Origin: Bacillota bacterium
GTDB taxonomy: Bacteria > Bacillota > Clostridia > Peptostreptococcales > Anaerovoracaceae
NCBI GenBank assembly: GCA_021443825.1
Contig: JABUTE010000197.1
Span: 1 to 5,700, forward strand
Length of the DNA: 5,700 nucleotides
Direction of reading: 5' to 3'
Part shown: piece by piece, positions 1-4,503 of the stretch
Layout of the letters: each line of letters starts with the position of its first letter
Position numbering within the stretch: position 1 is the first letter of the stretch
Position numbers and translations under genes: made by a program
The notes under the pieces: generated by a model
The model's input: the letters and a program-made list of their open reading frames with translations, nothing else
Told to the model about the DNA's origin: nothing
Databases searched by the model: none

Positions 1-279
1 GGCAAGCCTCCTTTGAGGAATGGAAGCGGAAACTAAATTCAGCTTAACTTGGGTTTTTGAATCTTCGATGGCATCATATAACTCCTTTTGTTCAGACTCA
101 GATAACTGGTAATGTTCACTCAGGATCGGAAACCAGGTCTCCGGCACATTTTTCTTTCCGCATTCAACAGAAGACACAAATGAAACCATGCAATTCAGCA
201 GTTTCGCCGTATCCCCCATTACTTCGTGATGTTTTATCCGCATAATACGAATGAATTCTCCATATTTTGTATAACCCAT
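1..279 (-). CDS. XRE-family helix-turn-helix transcriptional regulator, partial (3' end off window)
   Basis: A minus-strand frame opens with ATG at 279-277 and runs 93 codons to the window edge without a stop, so the C-terminus is missing. The start follows a strong AAGGAGG nine bases upstream. The protein begins MGYTKYGEFIRIMRIKHHEV and continues with a segment matching the usual HTH layout: DTAKLL (about residues 23-28) for helix 2, MVSFVSSVECGKKNVP (31-46) for the recognition helix and following turn, then a helical region with SEHYQLSESEQKELYDAI. Small XRE proteins of this type are common in Clostridia next to an ImmA/IrrE-type or toxin partner, often on mobile elements; no partner is visible here. 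The motif normally reads V-E-N-G, but here it is V-E-C-G. It probably binds DNA as a dimer and may regulate its own operon (inference). The gene is clearly AT-richer than the genes to the right. The family call is fairly safe; the targets are unknown. Confidence 0.8.
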   Translation of the reverse strand, partial: MGYTKYGEFIRIMRIKHHEVMGDTAKLLNCMVSFVSSVECGKKNVPETWFPILSEHYQLSESEQKELYDAIEDSKTQVKLNLVSASIPQRRLA

Positions 280-306
280 TGATATAACCCTCCTTGTATG
301 ACTGAT

Positions 307-334
307 ATTTTATCACAGAATTTTCGAATTTCAA
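307..334 (-). promoter_or_regulatory. Sigma-A-type promoter of the XRE regulator gene
   Basis: On the minus strand TTGAAA (334-329) and TAAAAT (312-307) are separated by 16 bases, with the regulator's start codon about 28 bases further on. Just upstream, CACC and GGTG half-sites seven bases apart (345-359) could be an operator, but that is only a guess. Confidence 0.6.
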
Positions 335-502
335 GAAAATATTTCACCTAAAAATGGTGTAAAAATTTATCAAGTTTGCTGCGTTGAAATTAGGGTAATT
401 GACAGTCCGAGAACACAGCACGTTTTTATATAGGACGACAAATCGTCGCTCGATATTGTATTTCTGGAAAATAATGTTCTCAAATTACATAAACCTATGA
501 AA
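335..502. other. AT-rich non-coding stretch between the XRE gene and the repeats
   Basis: No convincing reading frame is present on either strand. It holds one small hairpin (GACGA-CAAA-TCGTC, 434-447) that has no U-tract and so is not an intrinsic terminator. A TTGACA at 399-404 on the plus strand has no -10 at a workable distance. The base composition matches the XRE gene rather than the GC-rich genes to the right, which fits the same foreign segment (inference). Confidence 0.45.
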
Positions 503-540
503 GCGCTCTCTCGAGTTCGCCTCTCCCCGTTTTATGCATG

Positions 541-567
541 AAAAAAAGGACTCTTGCGAGTCCTTTT
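541..567 (-). terminator. Intrinsic terminator, duplicated copy
   Basis: The stem AAGGACTC / GAGTCCTT (8 bp) closes a four-base loop (554-557) and is followed on the minus strand by a run of T (545-541). The plus strand has a short TTTT after the stem, so it may also work weakly in that direction. It is a copy of the ssrA terminator and is slightly better paired, because the G548 change replaces a G-U pair. It may protect the AT-rich segment from tmRNA read-through (inference). Confidence 0.65.
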
Positions 568-575
568 CCTGATTG

Positions 576-595
576 TGGTGAAGGCGGTGAGAGTC
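576..595 (-). pseudogene. Orphan copy of the tmRNA 3' terminus (20 nt)
   Basis: On the minus strand this reads GACTCTCACCGCCTTCACCA, identical to the last 20 nt of the intact ssrA gene at 771-752: half of the T-arm, the acceptor 3' strand and CCA. The rest of the tmRNA is absent, since upstream bases are replaced by an unrelated GC-rich hairpin, so it cannot be functional. A displaced ssrA 3' end is what integrases using tmRNA genes leave behind, which makes this a candidate att remnant. Confidence 0.75.
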
Positions 596-597
596 CC

Positions 598-619
598 GTG
601 CGGGGCCCCTGCCCCGCAC
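598..619. repeat. GC-rich perfect hairpin between the two repeat copies
   Basis: GTGCGGGGC and GCCCCGCAC form a perfect 9-bp stem with the 4-base loop CCCT. There is no U-tract directly after it, so it is not a standard terminator. It abuts the point where copy A stops resembling the tmRNA, and might be a protein-binding or element-end structure (inference). Confidence 0.6.
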
Positions 620-660
620 TGAGGACCCTCGCTTTTTGTGCATTCCGTGCTCGGGCCGCA

Positions 661-677
661 AGGCTGCACTGCAGCCT
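661..677. repeat. 17-bp palindrome AGGCTGCA-C-TGCAGCCT
   Basis: Two 8-base arms are perfectly complementary around a single central C. Such a tight palindrome is more like a dimeric protein-binding site than an RNA hairpin. It sits directly beside the start of repeat copy B. No protein can be assigned to it. Confidence 0.55.
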
Positions 678-678
678 C

Positions 679-771
679 GCGCTCTCTCGAGTTCGACTCT
701 CCCCGTTTTATGCATGAAAAAAAAGACTCTTGCGAGTCCTTTTCCTGATTGTGGTGAAGGCGGTGAGAGTC
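679..771. repeat. 93-bp direct repeat, copy B (includes the real ssrA 3' end)
   Basis: This copy overlaps the last 20 nt of the functional tmRNA gene (771-752), its terminator and downstream flank. It matches 503-595 with two differences. Within it, GAGTTCGACTCTC at 689-701 is an inverted 13-base copy of the tmRNA T-arm sequence at 765-777, so an inverted repeat brackets the terminator. Confidence 0.9.
717..743 (-). terminator. Intrinsic terminator of ssrA
   Basis: On the minus strand, GACTC-GCAA-GAGTC (738-725), extendable through a G-U pair and A-T pairs, is followed by eight T residues (724-717). It begins about nine bases after the mature tmRNA CCA end, the expected place for the ssrA terminator. 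Confidence 0.8.
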
Positions 772-1111
772 GAACTCACGTCCGAAAGCACGTCCACAAG
801 GCTTTCTCCGAGCGCAGCTGATAAATTGATTGTCAGGGCATCAGACGTCCGTCAGCAGACGAAAGAATTCCTTATCCCGTAGCTCTCGCAGGTACCGGGC
901 ACTCCCTGCGGGTCTCCCTGTATGATCGACGCCGGGATCGGAGCCTACAGGTAAACTCCGGCCGACGCGCGGGCAGCGAATTAAGCTGCGAATGCGAGTT
1001 TGGTATTGTTGTTGTCGTTTATTTTTTAACGGGTCTCATTTTAACGAAGCTAAGACCGACTTCGGCTCGCTTACCCGGCTTCAGCACCCCCGTCGAAACC
1101 TTTACGCCCCC
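752..1111 (-). ncRNA. ssrA: Transfer-messenger RNA (tmRNA, 10Sa RNA)
   Basis: This RNA rescues stalled ribosomes with SmpB: it is charged with alanine, enters the empty A site, and supplies a short reading frame that tags the incomplete protein for proteolysis. The minus strand starts GGGGGCG followed by the hallmark AAAGGUUUCGACGGGG and ends with a T-arm (GUGAG-UUCGACU-CUCAC), the acceptor strand CGCCUUC, then A and an encoded CCA. The acceptor ends pair GGGGGCG with CGCCUUC, giving the G3-U70 wobble recognised by alanyl-tRNA synthetase. The tag frame lies at 1019-981 and ends in UAA; the intervening 230 bases hold the pseudoknot region. The length of 360 nt is normal for a one-piece tmRNA. 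It is transcribed away from the amidase operon, with its own terminator downstream. The identification is essentially certain; the ends are set by acceptor pairing and are good to a base or two. Confidence 0.96.
981..1019 (-). other. tmRNA proteolysis-tag reading frame (NDNNNTKLAFAA-stop)
   Basis: Within the tmRNA, minus-strand codons from 1019 read Asn-Asp-Asn-Asn-Asn-Thr-Lys-Leu-Ala-Phe-Ala-Ala and then UAA (983-981). The hydrophobic AFAA end is the kind of C-terminal degron seen by ClpXP-type proteases. The codon just before AAC in this frame is AUA (1022-1020), where most tmRNAs have GCA or another small-residue codon. The exact resume codon, AUA or AAC, therefore cannot be fixed by eye. 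Confidence 0.8.
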
Positions 1112-1141
1112 GAAAGAGTATTCACCGAATAACTATAGGGT

Positions 1142-1150
1142 ATCATACCA
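1142..1150 (-). promoter_or_regulatory. Probable extended -10 promoter of ssrA
   Basis: The minus strand reads TGG-TATGAT, an extended -10 element with a good hexamer. No clear -35 is seen; the upstream DNA is A/T-rich instead. Transcription would begin near 1135, giving a leader of about 24 nt to be cut by RNase P at the mature 5' end. A second possible -10, TATAGT at 1137-1132, is less well supported. Confidence 0.5.
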
Positions 1151-1199
1151 CAAAATCGGAAAAAATATATTAATTATTTATTACAGTGCATAGCCCATC

Positions 1200-1208
1200 T
1201 GCTACAAT
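1200..1208 (+). promoter_or_regulatory. Probable extended -10 promoter of the amidase/isomerase operon
   Basis: TGC-TACAAT gives an extended -10 in the divergent intergenic region, about 48 bases before the amidase start codon. The -35 region (TTACAG, 17 bases upstream) is poor. The A/T-rich block at 1160-1185 lies between this promoter and the tmRNA promoter. No riboswitch or operator is recognisable in the short leader. Confidence 0.5.
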
Positions 1209-1255
1209 AAAGAAAAACGGTTCCCGATGTAAGACCCAAAGGAGAACGATCTTTT

Positions 1256-2086
1256 ATGAGCAAGACCTTTAAAATCGCCCAGGCCCAGGTGCTGGTGCCC
1301 GCGTCTGTAGACGAAGCCTTCGAAAAGGCCGAACGCTTTGCCAAACTGGCAAAGGAGCAGGGCGCAGACGTGTTCTGCCTTCCCGAAATGTTCTGCTGCC
1401 CCTACGAAACAAAGCAGTTTCCCGTTTATGCCCAGCCGGATGCCGGCACCATGAAGACCCGCGCCGCTGCCATCGCGAAAAAATACGGACTGGTCTTTTC
1501 AGCAGGCTCCTTTCCCGAATCGGATGAAGCGGGCCATGTCTATAATACGGCCTATGTGTTCGGCCCAGGCGGAAGCCAGCTGGCAAAGCACCGCAAGATG
1601 CATCTGTTCGACATCGATGTAAAGGGCGGACAGGCCTTCCGCGAGTCGGACACCCTGACCCCCGGCGATCAGATCACCGTCTTCGATACGCCTTTTTGCA
1701 AAATGGGCGTGCTGGTCTGCTATGACATCCGCTTTCCGGAGCTTTCCCGCCTCATGGCCTTAAAGGGCGCGCAGGTGCTTCTGCTGCCCGGGGCCTATAA
1801 TATGACCACCGGACCCGCTCACTGGGAGCTGTGCCACCGGGGGCAGGCCATGTTCAATCAGGTCTTCGTCTGCGCCACCTCACCCGCCCGCGATTTAGAA
1901 AGCTCTTACCATGCCTGGGGCCATTCCATGGTGGTCGACCCCTGGGGCACGGTGCTCAGCGAGATGGACGAAAAAGAAGGTCTTCAGATCACCGAGATCG
2001 ACCTTGACCGGCTTTCGGCCGTGCGTGAGCAGATCCCTCTGCTGCGTCAGCGCCGCACTGACCTTTATACATTGGAGGAAAAATAA
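1256..2086 (+). CDS. Carbon-nitrogen hydrolase, Nit2-type omega-amidase
   Basis: This 276-residue protein belongs to the nitrilase superfamily. The catalytic triad is visible: Glu44 in LPEMF, Lys114 in KHRKMHLFDID, and Cys155 in VCYDIRFPE. The stretches PGAYNMTTGPAHWE (about 178-191), SPARD (209-213), WGHSMVVDPWG (221-231) and the C-terminal QIPLLRQRRTDLY closely follow eukaryotic Nit2 as I recall it, in order and spacing. Nit2-type enzymes hydrolyse alpha-ketoglutaramate, the product of glutamine transamination, or alpha-ketosuccinamate, to the 2-oxoacid and ammonia. It is cytoplasmic, with no signal peptide. The start follows AAAGGAG eleven bases upstream, and the length is full for the family. 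It overlaps the next gene by one base (TAATG), so the two are translated together. In Bacillus an equivalent amidase (MtnU) lies with methionine salvage genes, which fits the MtnA-like neighbour. Substrate choice is inferred from similarity. All 13 arginines use CGN codons. Confidence 0.9.
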   Translation: MSKTFKIAQAQVLVPASVDEAFEKAERFAKLAKEQGADVFCLPEMFCCPYETKQFPVYAQPDAGTMKTRAAAIAKKYGLVFSAGSFPESDEAGHVYNTAYVFGPGGSQLAKHRKMHLFDIDVKGGQAFRESDTLTPGDQITVFDTPFCKMGVLVCYDIRFPELSRLMALKGAQVLLLPGAYNMTTGPAHWELCHRGQAMFNQVFVCATSPARDLESSYHAWGHSMVVDPWGTVLSEMDEKEGLQITEIDLDRLSAVREQIPLLRQRRTDLYTLEEK

Positions 2087-3150
2087 TGAAGCGACAGGAC
2101 AAAGACCTGGCATTCATGCTGCAATACGAAAACATCGCCTGGTACGAAGACGGCAGGGTGCGCATCCTCGACCGCCGCAGCTACCCTGCGAAAAAGGAAT
2201 TCGTCGTCTGCGCCAACCATCAGGAGGTGGCCAAAGCCATCAAAGACATGGTGACCCAAAGCGCAGGCCCGTATACCGCCGCGCCCATGGGCATGGCCCT
2301 TGCCGCCTTCGAATGCAAAGATAAAAAAGAAAATGAGCAGCTGCAATACTTAAAGCAGGCGGCCGATACCATCGCCCACGCCCGTCCCACCACTGCCAAG
2401 CGGATGGAGATCGTCTGCGGCGAAGCCTATGCGGCGGCGGAAAAGGCTATTCTGGCAGGCGAAGACGCTGCCCGGGCCGTAGTCAGCCGTGTGATCGAGA
2501 TGAACAACGAGCGCTATGCCCAGATCGACCGGATCGCCGGCTATCTGACCGCGAAATTCCCCGACGGGGGAACGGTCATGACCCACTGCTTTGCCGAGAC
2601 CATCATCGGCATGATGCTGCGACGCTGCCGAGAGCAGAACAAGACCGTCCGCCTGTTCTGCCCCGAAACGAGACCCTATTTTCAGGGCGCCCGCCTCACT
2701 GCCACCTGCTGCAAAGATATGGGCTTTGATGTGACCGTCATCACCGACAACATGGCAGCCTTCGTCATGAAAAACGAAAAGGTGGATGTGTTTACCACTG
2801 CGGCCGATGCCATCTGCTGCGACGGTCATGTGGTCAACAAGGTGGGCACCTTCCAGAATGCCATCAGCGCCCGCTACCTGCACATTCCCTATTTCGTAAC
2901 GGGAGCTCCCGACCCCGGTCATCCCACCGTCGATACGGTCACCATCGAGATGCGCGAGCCCGAAGGCAGCCTCTATGCCATGGGAGTTCGCACTGCAGAC
3001 GAAGGGGTAAAGGGCTATTATCCCGCCTTCGACATCACCCCGCCCGAGCTGGTCAGCGGCGTGGTCACCGACCTGGGCATCTATTCGCCCTATGCCTTAA
3101 ACGACTATTTCAAGGCGGCCGGCGAGGGAAGAAATAAGGTGGTCGTATAA
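2086..3150 (+). CDS. MtnA / eIF-2B alpha-beta-delta family isomerase (S-methyl-5-thioribose-1-phosphate isomerase-like)
   Basis: A 354-residue protein, the normal length for MtnA, which converts 5-methylthioribose-1-phosphate to the ribulose form in methionine salvage. Family marks are present in order: EDGRVRILDRRSYP (21-34), RPT (100-102), THC with Cys168, ETRPYFQGARLTA (194-206, Gln200), TDNMAA (220-225), AADAI with Asp241, VVNKVGT (249-255, Lys252) and PAFDITP (313-319). Cys168 and Asp241 match the catalytic Cys/Asp pair of MtnA. The usual RGAP segment, whose Arg helps hold the substrate phosphate, is replaced by TQSAGPYT (57-64), so that Arg is missing. The substrate may therefore differ, for example another 5-deoxy- or ribose-1-phosphate. 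A GGAGG (2074-2078) lies inside the end of the amidase gene, and ATG overlaps its stop. An ATAAG-CCGGC-CTTAT inverted repeat sits over the stop codon. The family is certain; the exact reaction is not. Confidence 0.85.
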   Translation: MKRQDKDLAFMLQYENIAWYEDGRVRILDRRSYPAKKEFVVCANHQEVAKAIKDMVTQSAGPYTAAPMGMALAAFECKDKKENEQLQYLKQAADTIAHARPTTAKRMEIVCGEAYAAAEKAILAGEDAARAVVSRVIEMNNERYAQIDRIAGYLTAKFPDGGTVMTHCFAETIIGMMLRRCREQNKTVRLFCPETRPYFQGARLTATCCKDMGFDVTVITDNMAAFVMKNEKVDVFTTAADAICCDGHVVNKVGTFQNAISARYLHIPYFVTGAPDPGHPTVDTVTIEMREPEGSLYAMGVRTADEGVKGYYPAFDITPPELVSGVVTDLGIYSPYALNDYFKAAGEGRNKVVV

Positions 3151-3160
3151 GCCGGCCTTA

Positions 3161-3189
3161 TTGACTTTGTTTTCATTTAAAAATATACT
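3161..3189 (+). promoter_or_regulatory. Strong sigma-A-type promoter of the M20 peptidase gene
   Basis: TTGACT (3161-3166) and TATACT (3184-3189) are separated by exactly 17 bases, starting 11 bases after the isomerase stop codon. This is the best promoter in the window. It makes the peptidase gene independent of the operon upstream and leaves a transcribed leader of roughly 85 nt. Confidence 0.8.
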
Positions 3190-3225
3190 TTATATGTATG
3201 CGGGAAGGCTGCCGGCACTGCTGCA

Positions 3226-3251
3226 GGCAGGTCTACCTGCCCCTTGCTTTT
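3226..3251 (+). promoter_or_regulatory. Leader hairpin, possible attenuator, upstream of the peptidase
   Basis: GGCAGG-TCTA-CCTGCC forms a 6-bp GC-rich stem (3226-3241), extendable past a bulge by GCA/TGC, followed by CCTTGCTTTT. It lies inside the leader and ends about 16 bases before the Shine-Dalgarno site. It might be a weak terminator or attenuator, or only an mRNA-stabilising hairpin. No known riboswitch is recognised. Confidence 0.3.
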
Positions 3252-3281
3252 AACAGAAATCACTTTAGGAGGAACTGACCT

Positions 3282-4409
3282 ATGCAGATGAATGAACAAA
3301 GAGTTCTGGACAGACTCAACGAAATGATCAAGATCGACAGCGTATCCTTCCACGAAGCACCCATGACCGATTACCTGGAAAAGTACTTCACCGATCTGGG
3401 CTATGAGGTCTACAGAGATAAGGCCGGTCAGGCCTGCGGCTGCGGCGAAGCAGGAAACCTGATCATCCATATCGGCGGCAATATGCCCGGCGAGCCTGTC
3501 TGCCTCAACGCCCATCAGGACACCGTAGAGCCCGGCTGGGGCATCAAGACCGTTTACGAAAACGGCGTTCTCAAGAGCGACGGCAACACCATTCTGGCAG
3601 CCGACGACAAGTCCGGCATCGCCATGATGATGGAGCTGCTCGACGTCATGAAAGAGAACAATCAGGATCACAGAGACCTGTGGTTCCTCTTCACCATCTG
3701 CGAAGAAAACGGCATGCTGGGCGCCAAGAACCTGGATCTGTCTAAGCTTCCCGTTAAGAACATCTGCGCACTCGACGGTGCAGGTGCCCTGGGCGGCATG
3801 AGCACCTCCGGCGCCGGCAAGGATGCTCTTGAGATCACCTTCCACGGCAAGACCGCCCACGGCGGCATCGAGCCTGAAAAGGGAATCAACGCCATCGCCG
3901 TCTGCGCAGCAGCCATCAGCAAGATCAAGTTCGGAAGACTGGCTCCCGACACCACCTCCAACATCGGTCAGATCACCGGCGGCGGTGCCACCAACATCGT
4001 CACCGATAAGGTCACCTTTACCTGCGAGGTCCGCTCCCACAGCCAGAAGGGCATCGACGACGAAGTCAACCACATCATCGACGTCTGCAAGAAGACCGCC
4101 GAGGAGTGGGGCGCTACCTGCGAGGTCGCCATCGATCACTTCTGCCCGCCCATGAAGCCCGACCCCGAAAGCTTTATGGTCAAGGCCATGGTCAAGGCTT
4201 ACGAGCTCAACGGCATCGAGGTCAGATACTTCGTATCCGGCGGCTCCGGCGACAACAACATCTTCTCCGGCATGGGCCTCAACTGCAGCGGCATCTCCAC
4301 CGGCATGAACGCCGTTCATACCACCGAGGAGTACCTGCTTATGGACGACTTCAAGAAGGCCTTCGATGTGATGTACACCATCCTCACCGATCCCAGAGTC
4401 GAAGCATAA
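3282..4409 (+). CDS. M20/M25/M40-family metallopeptidase, peptidase T-like
   Basis: A 375-residue cytoplasmic di-zinc hydrolase, probably an aminopeptidase-like enzyme that trims short peptides. Metal-site residues expected for M20 are all visible: His78 and Asp80 in NAHQDT, Asp108 in AADDKSG (bridging), Glu141-Glu142 in ICEENG (general base and ligand), Asp165 in ALDG and His346 in NAVHTTEE. The lid/dimerisation domain is marked by GKTAHGG (189-195) and NAIAVCAAAI; TSNIGQITGGGATNIVTDK and the VRSHS strand follow. This layout fits the PepT-like subgroup rather than DapE or ArgE, though the substrate cannot be read from sequence. Start choice rests on AGGAGG (3267-3272) nine bases before ATG; an ATG two codons later is a less likely alternative. 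Seven of eight arginines use AGA, and lysine is mainly AAG, unlike the neighbouring amidase gene, which suggests a highly expressed gene. It has its own promoter and ends at a strong terminator. Confidence 0.9.
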   Translation: MQMNEQRVLDRLNEMIKIDSVSFHEAPMTDYLEKYFTDLGYEVYRDKAGQACGCGEAGNLIIHIGGNMPGEPVCLNAHQDTVEPGWGIKTVYENGVLKSDGNTILAADDKSGIAMMMELLDVMKENNQDHRDLWFLFTICEENGMLGAKNLDLSKLPVKNICALDGAGALGGMSTSGAGKDALEITFHGKTAHGGIEPEKGINAIAVCAAAISKIKFGRLAPDTTSNIGQITGGGATNIVTDKVTFTCEVRSHSQKGIDDEVNHIIDVCKKTAEEWGATCEVAIDHFCPPMKPDPESFMVKAMVKAYELNGIEVRYFVSGGSGDNNIFSGMGLNCSGISTGMNAVHTTEEYLLMDDFKKAFDVMYTILTDPRVEA

Positions 4410-4451
4410 GGATCCATCTGTGCCCCGTGCGCAGCCGATCCGACGCAAAAC

Positions 4452-4487
4452 AAAACCGGTCTTTCCCACGGGAAAGGCCGGTTTTTT
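4452..4487. terminator. Bidirectional intrinsic terminator between the peptidase and nadE
   Basis: AAAACCGG-T-CTTTCC and GGAAAG-G-CCGGTTTT form a continuous stem of about 15 bp (one G-U pair) with the loop CACG. It is followed by TTTTTT on the plus strand and TTTTGTTTT on the minus strand. It lies 42 bases after the peptidase stop and 16 bases after the nadE stop, so it serves both convergent genes. Confidence 0.9.
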
Positions 4488-4503
4488 ATGGGTCTTCGAG
4501 GGC

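Larger units (their letters stand above)
503..595. repeat. 93-bp direct repeat, copy A (contains orphan ssrA 3' end and terminator)
   Basis: This segment matches 679-771 at a fixed offset of 176 bp with only two differences (C520 versus A696, and G548 versus A724). Reading on the minus strand, it contains the last 20 nt of the tmRNA gene, the spacer, the terminator hairpin and about 38 bp of downstream flank. Similarity stops abruptly at 595, in the middle of the tmRNA T-loop. It could be a tandem duplication or an att-like scar from an element integrated at ssrA. Confidence 0.9.

Noticed and set aside
57..245. 62-codon plus-strand open frame
   Set aside because: It lies opposite the XRE regulator, whose minus-strand frame has a clear start, Shine-Dalgarno site and HTH sequence.
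399..432. Plus-strand promoter TTGACA ... TATATA
   Set aside because: The spacing is 22 bases, too long for a sigma-A promoter, and no gene lies downstream on that strand before the repeats.
601..710. A possible tRNA ending in the T-arm-like GAGTTCGACTCTCCCCG
   Set aside because: The acceptor pairing is only about 5 bp, the T-stem does not close properly, and no D-arm or anticodon arm can be drawn. The T-arm likeness is explained by the inverted copy of the tmRNA end.
503..771. CRISPR-like repeats
   Set aside because: There are only two copies, far longer than CRISPR repeats, and they are made of ssrA end plus terminator; no cas gene is visible.
485..821. Small open frames across the repeats and tmRNA end (485-715 minus, 636-821 plus)
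   Set aside because: They run through terminators, repeats and the tmRNA 3' end, have no ribosome binding site and give arginine/cysteine-rich nonsense.
1209..1255. SAM or other methionine-related riboswitch before the amidase operon
   Set aside because: The leader from the likely promoter to the start codon is under 50 bases, too short, and shows no riboswitch core.
2350..2922. 190-codon minus-strand frame opposite the isomerase
   Set aside because: It is antisense to a gene with clear MtnA-family motifs and has no start signals of its own.
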